Below are positions 1 through 5,348 of a stretch of 5,477 bases of DNA, one piece after another. The notes beneath the pieces are model-generated. The model made no database searches and was not told the DNA's origin. It was given only the letters and a program-made list of their open reading frames with translations. Every line of letters begins with the position of its first letter. Within the stretch, counting starts at the first letter, position 1. The translations under genes and the position numbers were made by a program. This DNA is from Candidatus Bipolaricaulota bacterium (lineage in GTDB: Bacteria > Bipolaricaulota > Bipolaricaulia > UBA7950 > UBA9294): assembly GCA_021163015.1 (NCBI GenBank), contig JAGGXO010000103.1, positions 1 through 5,477 of the forward strand, in the 5' to 3' direction.

Positions 1-259
1 AGATGTGGAACCCCCGACGCATAAGGCCATGCACTGCACACCAGCACTCGTTTCTTGTCCATAAGCTCTCCAACTTCGGAATTGAAACGTATTATACTCT
101 GAAATGCTGCTATCTTCTATCGAAGATCTCAGCCAGCACGGCCTCATCCCCCTCGATTGCTCCCCTGGCTCTTCATGATATCCGCACAACACGATTCCAT
201 CACACGTTCATCAAGAGGAATCTGCCTCTGTGAACAGATGATGCGAAGAAGACATGGCC
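1..259. other. Intergenic stretch with no convincing gene
   Basis: This is the region downstream of the leftward regulator gene. An open frame at 3-233 on the plus strand has no SD site, no recognisable motif and an amino-acid mix typical of chance translation, so I do not call it. I see no tRNA, rRNA or mobile-element end. A perfect TATAAT hexamer lies on the minus strand (positions 96 to 91) but has no good -35 partner at 16-18 bp, so it is only a weak hint of a leftward promoter for a gene beyond the left edge. An imperfect hairpin at 206-235 is listed separately. Confidence 0.6.
206..235 (-). terminator. Imperfect stem-loop downstream of the MocR gene
   Basis: Outer arms GTTCA (206-210) and TGAAC (231-235) and inner arms AGAGG (214-218) and CCTCT (225-229) pair around a 6-nt loop, with a 3/1 internal loop. 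The stem lies about 25 nt past the regulator stop codon, where a transcript end is expected. There is no U-tract after it in the leftward direction, so it is not a textbook intrinsic terminator. It may protect a 3' end, assist Rho-dependent ending, or be chance. Confidence 0.3.
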
Positions 260-1810
260 CTATAAGTTGGCGTGGAGGCTCTGGGTCAACAGGATAAATG
301 GATCTGACTGCTGCTCATCAAATGGAATAGGTTTCTCATAATGAGGGAATTTCTCATCCAAGCTGCGACGCAGCGCCTTCCCGAGGCGCTGAATTCCCTG
401 CTCGATACGGTCTTCCGTATTCCCCGCAAAGTCCAGACGCAGTTCGCTCTCTCCTCCATTTCCATCTGGGAAGAAGGACCAACCGGAAGCGAAAGCCACC
501 TTCTCCTTCAGCGCCTCCTGTAACACGATGTCTGCCTTGAGCCCTCCTTGCAGTTTTGCCCAGACAAAGAACCCGCCTTCTGGGCATTTCCACTCCAGCA
601 GGCCCGCGCAGTGCTTCTCCAAAGCAGCGCACATCGCGTTGCGGCGAGAGGCGTAGTGTGAGATTACGTTCTCGGTCTCTTCCATCCTACGCTGGAGGAA
701 TTCATACACAACTTGCTGCGCAAGCACGCTGGGAAACTCCCCCATGCAAGCCTTCAGTGATTCGAGCCGCGCGATCACATCCTTGGGAGCAATCAACCAC
801 GCTAACGGCAGCCCAGGGAAGAAAGTCTCGGAGTACGTGGAGAGATAGACAACGTGATCGTGCCGGTCAAACGCCTTGATCGGTGCTACTTGCATCCCTT
901 CATAGCGCAGATCGTGGTATGGATCCTCCTCGAGTATCGGGGTCCTATAGCGCTGACAGAGATCGAGAACCGCACGACGCCGTTCCAGATCCATCGTTGA
1001 TCCAGTCGGATTCTGGAACGTCGGCGCAGTATACAGGAGCTTCGGTTGCCGCCGAGCGAGGACCCCTTCCAGGATCTCAAGCCGCAGCCCATACTCATCC
1101 ATCGGCACCGGAGCTATCGAGGCACCGCATGTATTGAATGTGTGAATTGCGCCAGAATGCGCTGGCACTTCCATGGCCACAGTATCCCCGGGGTCAAGCA
1201 ACGCTTGGGCCATGAGATACATTCCTTGATCTCTGCCCGATAATACGAGGACCTCGGAGGGCGCTGCTCGGATTCCCAGTAGTTCCGCCCTCTTGGCGAT
1301 CAATCGCCGCAGGGTAGCGATTCCAGCGTAAGGAGCGTTCTGAAGGACATTCATCCCTCTCGGGATTGCCTCTTCCAGTACGTCGAGCGCCACGTGCACC
1401 GGAGTGCGCCCATCAGGAGGGACTCCCAGGCAGAATTTTATGACATCAGACGGAGCTTGTTGGATCTGGCGCATCATGCGAGATGCATAGAATGGTTGGA
1501 GACGCTGTGTGTAGCGCTTCTCCCACGGGAACAGGCTCGGTCGTGGGCTGCCTCGCTCAGTCACTGAGTCTAATGGTCGAGCCACAACCGTGCCGCCTCC
1601 AGCCCTCCCTTCGACCAATCCCGCGCTCCATAGCTGGCGATAGGCAGTGACAACGGTCGTTCGATTCACCCCAAGCGCCTTTGCCAGGTCGCGAGTGGGC
1701 GGAAGCCTGCTCTCCGGAGGTAACGCACCGGAGAGAATGAGCTCGCGCAGCTGCTGCCTGATCTGGACATACAGTGGTAGCTTTGCAGCGCGATCCAGCC
1801 TGACTAACAT
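260..1810 (-). CDS. MocR/GabR-type transcriptional regulator (GntR winged helix fused to aminotransferase-like domain)
   Basis: Predicted cytoplasmic DNA-binding regulator of 516 residues. Residues about 11-77 form a GntR winged helix-turn-helix: LPLYVQI opens it, the recognition-helix region LPPTRDLAKALGVNRTTV covers 36-53, and the wing is near GLVEGRAGGGTVV. After a linker, about 120-470 match a fold-type I aminotransferase. NPTG is at 267-270, the cofactor-contacting Asp and Tyr of EEDPY are D296 and Y298, and the C-terminal substrate arginine is R458 in LRLDF. The usual SKT..P.LRLGW reads SETFFPGLPLAW, so the PLP lysine is E328 and the phosphate-binding arginine is P335. The codon at 329-327 is GAG, one base from AAG. 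About 40 residues extend past the normal domain end. The frame could start at 1876, but the ATG at 1810 has a strong SD and gives the normal MocR N-terminus; the longer version would overlap the likely promoter. It is divergent from the transporter genes, so control of them and of itself is inferred. Family is certain; ligand is unknown. Confidence 0.93.
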   Translation of the reverse strand: MLVRLDRAAKLPLYVQIRQQLRELILSGALPPESRLPPTRDLAKALGVNRTTVVTAYRQLWSAGLVEGRAGGGTVVARPLDSVTERGSPRPSLFPWEKRYTQRLQPFYASRMMRQIQQAPSDVIKFCLGVPPDGRTPVHVALDVLEEAIPRGMNVLQNAPYAGIATLRRLIAKRAELLGIRAAPSEVLVLSGRDQGMYLMAQALLDPGDTVAMEVPAHSGAIHTFNTCGASIAPVPMDEYGLRLEILEGVLARRQPKLLYTAPTFQNPTGSTMDLERRRAVLDLCQRYRTPILEEDPYHDLRYEGMQVAPIKAFDRHDHVVYLSTYSETFFPGLPLAWLIAPKDVIARLESLKACMGEFPSVLAQQVVYEFLQRRMEETENVISHYASRRNAMCAALEKHCAGLLEWKCPEGGFFVWAKLQGGLKADIVLQEALKEKVAFASGWSFFPDGNGGESELRLDFAGNTEDRIEQGIQRLGKALRRSLDEKFPHYEKPIPFDEQQSDPFILLTQSLHANL

Positions 1811-1818
1811 GCCTATCA

Positions 1819-1824
1819 CTCCTT
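1819..1824 (-). promoter_or_regulatory. SD site fixing the MocR start codon
   Basis: On the minus strand AAGGAG (1824 to 1819), within AAGGAGTGA, lies 8 nt before the ATG at 1810. It decides the start in favour of the 516-residue protein over the 538-residue frame from 1876. The site overlaps the inverted repeat CTTGGA (1822-1827) / TCCAAG (1832-1837), so it could be partly masked in the mRNA. Confidence 0.8.
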
Positions 1825-1839
1825 GGATGGGTCCAAGTA

Positions 1840-1895
1840 CACCATACACTTTTCTTGGTTGGGTGTCGAGATCCAAGTTGGATGATCACCATACA
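1840..1895. repeat. Direct repeat CACCATACA, two copies 47 bp apart
   Basis: The 9-mer CACCATACA is present at 1840-1848 and again at 1887-1895. The first copy overlaps the proposed -10 of the leftward promoter and the second lies upstream of its -35, so the pair brackets the promoter. The arrangement resembles the widely spaced direct repeats used by dimeric MocR regulators. It may be an operator separate from, or combined with, the TTGGAT elements. Confidence 0.4.
1841..1869 (-). promoter_or_regulatory. Candidate promoter of the MocR gene
   Basis: Read leftward, TCGACA (1869 to 1864, five of six matches to TTGACA) is followed after 17 nt by TATGGT (1846 to 1841, four of six matches to TATAAT). 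Transcription would start near 1834, giving a leader of about 24 nt that contains the SD. The palindrome ATCCAAGTTGGAT (1871-1883) sits directly upstream of the -35, a usual place for an operator. Confidence 0.45.
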
Positions 1896-2064
1896 ACCAA
1901 ATTTCGCGACCCAATCCGGAAGTCAAACCTGCACCACAATCCAAGGTATCTTTCGATTTCACTCCTCGTAATCCGGATGGGGCATGACCATGTCCTGCTT
2001 GGTTGCCCTGCTTTCGTGGTGATTGGATGCGCTTTGGTTGTGTATTCGGGTTCTTGTTTGGATC

Positions 2065-2092
2065 TTTACAGCTTGGGCGACACACAGATAAT
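2065..2092 (+). promoter_or_regulatory. Candidate rightward promoter for the secreted protein/opp operon
   Basis: TTTACA (2065-2070) and GATAAT (2087-2092) each match five of six bases of the housekeeping -35 and -10 hexamers, with a 16-bp spacer. Transcription would begin near 2099 and leave a leader of about 180 nt before the ATG at 2281. A TTGGAT copy ends at 2063, one base from the -35, so a protein bound there could touch polymerase. Confidence 0.5.
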
Positions 2093-2134
2093 GAGAAACG
2101 CCCACTGGATCTAAATGGCAAACAATGGGCCTAA

Positions 2135-2177
2135 CACCCAGTCCAGTCCTTTCACTGTTTTCCTTCTGGACTGGGTG
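2135..2177 (+). repeat. Perfect 12-bp inverted repeat in the operon leader
   Basis: CACCCAGTCCAG (2135-2146) is exactly repeated in reverse complement as CTGGACTGGGTG (2166-2177) around a 19-nt pyrimidine-rich loop. In RNA it forms a strong hairpin about 35 nt after the proposed transcription start. Neither direction has a U-tract after the stem, so it is not an intrinsic terminator. It could be a 5' stabilising hairpin, part of a structured leader, or a DNA operator. Confidence 0.7.
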
Positions 2178-2183
2178 CTGGCG

Positions 2184-2199
2184 AAAGCTGCAAAGCTGC
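2184..2199 (+). repeat. Tandem 8-bp repeat AAAGCTGC x2
   Basis: AAAGCTGC is present twice head-to-tail (2184-2191 and 2192-2199), just after the 12-bp inverted repeat. It could be a protein-binding repeat or an RNA element within the leader; it may also be a simple slippage duplication. Confidence 0.6.
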
Positions 2200-2214
2200 A
2201 CCGATCGCCGCGGC

Positions 2215-2242
2215 CCGTTGCTCAATCTACCTAGAGTAACGG
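2215..2242 (+). repeat. Nine-bp stem-loop in the operon leader
   Basis: CCGTTGCTC (2215-2223) pairs with GAGTAACGG (2234-2242) over nine pairs including one G-U, leaving a 10-nt loop. Flanking CACCG (2199-2203) and CGGTG (2248-2252) could pair outside it, suggesting a larger fold. No known riboswitch consensus was recognised. Confidence 0.5.
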
Positions 2243-2250
2243 CTTCGCGG

Positions 2251-2260
2251 TGACCGGTCA
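2251..2260. promoter_or_regulatory. 10-bp palindrome TGACCGGTCA just upstream of the SD
   Basis: TGACCGGTCA is a perfect palindrome ending three bases before the SD AAGGAGGT (2264-2271) of the secreted protein gene. It could be an operator half-site pair or a short element affecting ribosome access. A 10-bp palindrome can also arise by chance, so the functional call is weak. Confidence 0.3.
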
Positions 2261-2280
2261 ACTAAGGAGGTGTTACACAA

Positions 2281-2613
2281 ATGAGGAGAATTGGACTTGT
2301 GCTGCTTCTGGTGTTGGCCCTTGGAATTGCTGGGCTAGCACAGGTTCCGGTTGTTCCGCGCTCGGTGAATGTGCTTCTCTTCGACAACGGCACGGGTGTC
2401 ACCATCACCAAGCTTGGGATCATCTTTGACAAGACGGTAGCGCTCACAACATCGGATGTCATCGCATTTGGGGGCGAGGCAGCCACGCTGGTAGCGGCAT
2501 CGAACAACTTCGTGTTCATCGATGTCGTTGTCGTACCAGGAGGAACGGTGCAGATAACTCTTCCTGACGAGTGCGCGGATGCTCAAGTATCAAGCTCATT
2601 CTGGTTCGAGTAG
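2281..2613 (+). CDS. Small secreted beta-rich protein of unknown function
   Basis: The product has 110 residues and I do not recognise its family. A clear signal peptide (two Arg, then a Leu/Val-rich core to about residue 18) ends in GLA|Q, giving a mature protein of about 90 residues from Q21. The mature part alternates hydrophobic and polar residues with Gly and Asn turns, for example VNVLLFDNGTG, KLGIIFDKTVAL and FVFIDVVVVPGGTVQITL, which suggests a small beta-sandwich. It has one cysteine (C98), no transmembrane segment after the signal, and ends in aromatic FWFE. The start is supported by a strong SD, AAGGAGGT at 2264-2271, nine bases upstream. The stop TAG is followed at once by an in-frame TGA. 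It is the first gene after the proposed promoter, 66 nt before the binding-protein gene, so it probably shares a transcript with the transporter. A role as extracytoplasmic partner of the binding protein is only a guess. That it is a real gene is well supported. Confidence 0.85.
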   Translation: MRRIGLVLLLVLALGIAGLAQVPVVPRSVNVLLFDNGTGVTITKLGIIFDKTVALTTSDVIAFGGEAATLVAASNNFVFIDVVVVPGGTVQITLPDECADAQVSSSFWFE

Positions 2614-2626
2614 TGAGTATCAAAGA

Positions 2627-2667
2627 GCAACTGAGAGGCAACACGGGCAAGTCCCGTCCTCTCTTGC
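2627..2667 (+). promoter_or_regulatory. Long stem-loop abutting the SD of the binding-protein gene
   Basis: The continuous right arm CCCGTCCTCTCTTGC (2653-2667) pairs with three left blocks, GCAA (2627-2630), GAGAGG (2633-2638) and ACGGG (2643-2647). This gives 15 pairs with left-side bulges of 2 and 4 nt and a 5-nt loop. The stem ends directly before AAAGGAGG (2668-2675), the SD of the next gene. There is no U-tract, so it is not an intrinsic terminator. It probably affects mRNA processing or stability, or ribosome access. Confidence 0.65.
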
Positions 2668-2679
2668 AAAGGAGGGAAC

Positions 2680-4293
2680 ATGTTTAAGCGAATGACTGTG
2701 TGTTTGTTAGTAAGCCTACTGTTCCTTGGGCTGCTGGCGATCGCCGAGACTGCGGTCCCAGAAACACCCGGGGCGCAAGTCGGTGGAACACTGACAATCG
2801 GTGTAAGCCAGACGTTCAAGGATCTTGATCCAAGGATCATGAACTCGGCCTACGATGGCTATGTCACGGGACAGATATTCGATGATCTGATCGTGCTCGA
2901 CCCGTACACGTTTGAACCGCAACCCTATGTCGCAAAATCGTGGGAAGTCCTGAGTGACGATAGAGTTCGATTCTATCTGAATGAAGGGATCAAGTTCCAC
3001 AACGGCGAGGACCTTACCGCCGAGGACGTGGCGTTTACTTTCAACTGGATCGCCGATCCGGAGAACAACTCCCCTAACTTCACTGAGCTGGTGTGGATGC
3101 AGGAAGTGGTGGTTGTCGATGATTACACAGTCGACGTGATCACCAAGCCTGACTATGCGCCGTTCGCTCCTGGGTTTGCGCAGGAGACGCAGTCGATCGT
3201 TCCCAAGGACACGGTCCTGGCAATGGGAGACGAGGAGTTCAACCTGCACCCAGTTGGGAGCGGGCCATACAAGTTCGAGGAGTGGAAGACCGGCGAAAGC
3301 CTGACCATAGTCCGCAACGAGGACTACTGGCTCACGTACCCGAATCTTGATCGTGTCGTCTATCGTCCGATCCCCGAGCTGTCTGTAATGATGCTTGAGC
3401 TGGAGGCTGGCGGGATCGACATCGCCGACAACATGCCCGCACAGGATGTTGTACGCTTCCAGGAGATGACCGGACGCAGCGTTGCTCAATGCCCGAGCAT
3501 GTTCTGCGCGTACATGTTCTTCAACCTGCAGCACGCGCCAGGGAACGATCCCCGCTTCCGTGAAGCGGTCTATCGCTCGACTAACATCGATGCGGCAGTC
3601 TTCTCCATCTTCCAGAACCTAACAGGAGTACGCTCCTATGGCTGCGTTCCTCCCGCAATCTGGGCAAACGACGTTCCATACCTGCGGGACAATGTTGCTC
3701 TGGAAGAAGACGATGCTCGATCGAAGCGGTTGATCGCTGAGTTGAAGGCTGACGGTGTCATCCCTGAGGACAGGCCATTGACGGTCTACTGTCCGCTCGA
3801 CCCTCGGCGCACGCAGATCGCCACGATCATCGCTACAAACCTGATCGAGAATGGTCTGAACGTGATCGTGCAACCGCTCGATTGGGGACCGTACCTCGAC
3901 CTGGCATATCGCTCAGAGTCGGATCCAACGGCAGCGGAACTCGACATGGGAATCATCGGATGGTCGGGTGGACCTGATCCACACGATTTCCTCTACTACC
4001 TGTTCGATTCCGATAACGCCACGGTCGGCTCAGCAGACAACCTTTCATGGTATCAGGACCCTGAGTTTGATGCGTGGATCAAGGAAGCAGACACAACCCT
4101 TGATACAGCCAGACGCGAGGAACTCTACGTGAAAGCCCAGAGAAAGGTATACGAGGAGATCATCAACATCCCTCTCTATCACTACATCGAGACGCGAGGA
4201 CTGAATGATCGCGTGCAGGGATTCCTCATATCGCCTCTTTCCGAAATGCACATCTGTGACCCATATCACAATGTGTGGGTGAAGAGCTCATAG
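2680..4293 (+). CDS. Oligopeptide/dipeptide-type ABC transporter solute-binding protein (SBP family 5)
   Basis: Extracytoplasmic substrate-binding component of an Opp/Dpp-type ABC importer, 537 residues, the usual length for the family. Residues 1-22 are a signal peptide with a probable signal peptidase I cut at AIA|ETA. C8 is too early for a lipobox, so the protein looks soluble or otherwise held, not a lipoprotein. The mature part starts with GGTLTIGVSQ and carries the family signature FYLNEGIKFHNGEDLTAEDV from F98 and the GSGPY motif at 193-197. The second lobe runs to the C-terminus, including NIPLYHY. The mature chain has five cysteines (C271, C276, C322, C371, C526), with C271 and C276 close together. 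The start has SD AAAGGAGG four bases upstream. It follows the secreted protein gene and precedes the permease gene, with a stem-loop in each gap. Substrate cannot be told from sequence: peptides are likely, but nickel, sugars and other ligands occur in this family. Confidence 0.95.
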   Translation: MFKRMTVCLLVSLLFLGLLAIAETAVPETPGAQVGGTLTIGVSQTFKDLDPRIMNSAYDGYVTGQIFDDLIVLDPYTFEPQPYVAKSWEVLSDDRVRFYLNEGIKFHNGEDLTAEDVAFTFNWIADPENNSPNFTELVWMQEVVVVDDYTVDVITKPDYAPFAPGFAQETQSIVPKDTVLAMGDEEFNLHPVGSGPYKFEEWKTGESLTIVRNEDYWLTYPNLDRVVYRPIPELSVMMLELEAGGIDIADNMPAQDVVRFQEMTGRSVAQCPSMFCAYMFFNLQHAPGNDPRFREAVYRSTNIDAAVFSIFQNLTGVRSYGCVPPAIWANDVPYLRDNVALEEDDARSKRLIAELKADGVIPEDRPLTVYCPLDPRRTQIATIIATNLIENGLNVIVQPLDWGPYLDLAYRSESDPTAAELDMGIIGWSGGPDPHDFLYYLFDSDNATVGSADNLSWYQDPEFDAWIKEADTTLDTARREELYVKAQRKVYEEIINIPLYHYIETRGLNDRVQGFLISPLSEMHICDPYHNVWVKSS

Positions 4294-4319
4294 GTAAGAG
4301 AGCACGTTTCATGTAAGGC

Positions 4320-4355
4320 AGCCTGGGTTGCCGCCGTATCGGGGCAACCCGGGCT
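4320..4355 (+). promoter_or_regulatory. Intergenic stem-loop between binding protein and permease genes
   Basis: GCCTGGGTTGCC (4321-4332) pairs with GGCAACCCGGGC (4343-4354) over 12 pairs with one G-U; A4320 and T4355 add a thirteenth. The loop is 10 nt. No U-tract follows, so transcription probably continues into the permease gene. In other importer operons such hairpins stabilise the upstream binding-protein mRNA and help raise it above the permeases; the same role is inferred here. Confidence 0.7.
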
Positions 4356-4379
4356 CGATTCGAAGGGGCATAGACGATC

Positions 4380-5348
4380 ATGTTTGGATATACAATAAGG
4401 AGACTGTTGCAGCTGCTGTTCGTCCTGTTCGGATTGACGGTTCTCCTGTTCCTGCTACTCAAGGCGATGCCCGGCGATCCGGCAAAGGTGATGGCAGGGA
4501 TCGGTGCACGGATCGAGACGATCGAAGCGATCAGGGAGGACCTCGGTCTTGACAGGCCGTGGCCAGTTCAGTATTGGCGCCTGGTCAGCGGTATCTTCAA
4601 CGGCAACCTGCAAGCGATGACCTATCACAAGCCGGTATGGACGGTGATCTTGGAGCGCCTGCCGGCGACAATCGAGCTCGGCATATTCGCCCTCATCATC
4701 GCTCTGTTCGTGTCCATTCCCGCAGGGCTGCTGTCGGCGATCTATCGAAACTCTCCACTCGATTACGCCGTAACGACGACCGCACTGATGGGAATCTCTA
4801 TTCCTGTGTTCTGGTTCGCGTTGATGTTGATGATGGTACTCGGTGTGACCCTGCGTGTTCTGCCGGTATCGGGACGCGGCCTGTCGGTTGCTGTTCCATA
4901 CTTGGGAAGATGGTCGTTTGTTACCTGGGATGGAATCCGGCATTTGATCATCCCAGCAGTCGCGCTCTCCTCGGTGCAGATGGCGATGAACGCGCGCCTC
5001 ACGCGCGCCAGCATGCTCGAGGTCCTTCAACAGGAGTATGTGAACACGGCACGCGCCAAGGGCTTGCGAGAGAGGGTCGTGCTAGTCAAGCATGCCTTCC
5101 GCAACGCGCTGGCTCCAGTGGTGACGAACATCGGCCTCCAAGTGGGATCACTCTTCGCGGGAGCCGTACTGACGGAAACGACAACCGCGTGGCCCGGTAT
5201 CGGACGACTGATGATCGAGGCGATCAACAGGCGCGATCAAGCCGTTGTGTTCGGCTTGGCGTTGTTCATGGCGGCATGTTACATGCTGTCGTACTTGGCT
5301 GTGGATGTCCTCTACGCCTACATCGACCCAAGGATTACCTATGACTGA
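4380..5348 (+). CDS. Opp/Dpp-type ABC transporter permease, OppB/DppB subfamily
   Basis: Integral inner-membrane permease subunit, 322 residues, the usual length of OppB/DppB. The N-terminus (YTIRRLLQLLFVLFG, then MPGDP at 30-34) is typical of this subunit. Hydrophobic spans are near 9-28, 98-121, 132-158, 188-205, 245-266 and 288-312, giving six membrane segments. The EAA coupling loop that contacts the ATPase is EYVNTARAKG at 219-228, followed by VKHAFRNALAPV. The late ETTTAWPGIGRL motif is also characteristic. An in-frame TAG at 4371 rules out any longer start. The SD is modest, AAGGGG at 4363-4368, 11 nt from the ATG, so translation may be weaker than that of the binding protein. It should form a heterodimer with a second permease; the next frame overlaps its last 8 nt. 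Opp and Dpp cannot be separated from sequence alone. Confidence 0.95.
   Translation: MFGYTIRRLLQLLFVLFGLTVLLFLLLKAMPGDPAKVMAGIGARIETIEAIREDLGLDRPWPVQYWRLVSGIFNGNLQAMTYHKPVWTVILERLPATIELGIFALIIALFVSIPAGLLSAIYRNSPLDYAVTTTALMGISIPVFWFALMLMMVLGVTLRVLPVSGRGLSVAVPYLGRWSFVTWDGIRHLIIPAVALSSVQMAMNARLTRASMLEVLQQEYVNTARAKGLRERVVLVKHAFRNALAPVVTNIGLQVGSLFAGAVLTETTTAWPGIGRLMIEAINRRDQAVVFGLALFMAACYMLSYLAVDVLYAYIDPRITYD

Larger units (their letters stand above)
1823..2063. promoter_or_regulatory. Cluster of six TTGGAT/ATCCAA hexamers, candidate MocR operators
   Basis: TTGGAT occurs at 1823-1828, 1878-1883, 2023-2028 and 2058-2063, and its complement ATCCAA at 1871-1876 and 1939-1944. Chance predicts about 0.1 in this length counting both strands, and I found only about four more in the rest of the window. 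Two copies form the perfect palindrome ATCCAAgTTGGAT (1871-1883) next to the MocR promoter. The copies at 2023 and 2058 are same-direction repeats 35 bp apart, the second abutting the rightward -35. MocR proteins such as GabR are known to bind spaced direct repeats, so this fits a shared operator region. Binding by this regulator is inference. Confidence 0.5.

Noticed and set aside
81..88. ATTGAAAC, the common 3' end of many CRISPR repeats
   Set aside because: Only one copy; no second repeat or regular spacing nearby, so no array can be supported.
91..96. Perfect minus-strand TATAAT
   Set aside because: No acceptable -35 at 16-18 bp and no visible gene to drive; kept only as a remark in the intergenic entry.
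3..233. Plus-strand open frame of 76 codons
   Set aside because: No SD, no motif, unlikely composition (many His, Ser and Thr without pattern), and no coding partner; most likely chance.
1811..1876. Longer start for the MocR gene (22 extra residues)
   Set aside because: The ATG at 1810 has a strong SD at ideal spacing, and the extra residues would cover the candidate promoter and inverted repeat.
2173..2210. GGGTG followed by CACCG, slightly like a T-box antiterminator region
   Set aside because: The conserved T-box core (GGGTGG with ACCGCG context) and a following terminator are missing.
1647..2261. Several open frames across the divergent region on both strands
   Set aside because: They overlap each other and the MocR gene, show no family motifs, and look like shadows or chance frames.
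2631..2636. CTGAGA resembling the thi-box of TPP riboswitches
   Set aside because: The remaining conserved TPP riboswitch elements are absent, and the bases belong to the hairpin at 2627-2667.
2716..3534. Minus-strand open frame of 272 codons inside the binding-protein gene
   Set aside because: It is antisense to a clearly recognisable SBP family 5 gene; the length is explained by codon bias, with no start signal or motif.
4559..5344. Plus-strand frame of 261 codons overlapping the permease gene
   Set aside because: Shadow frame of OppB/DppB; the translation is rich in Arg, Asp and Gly and has no membrane or family motif.
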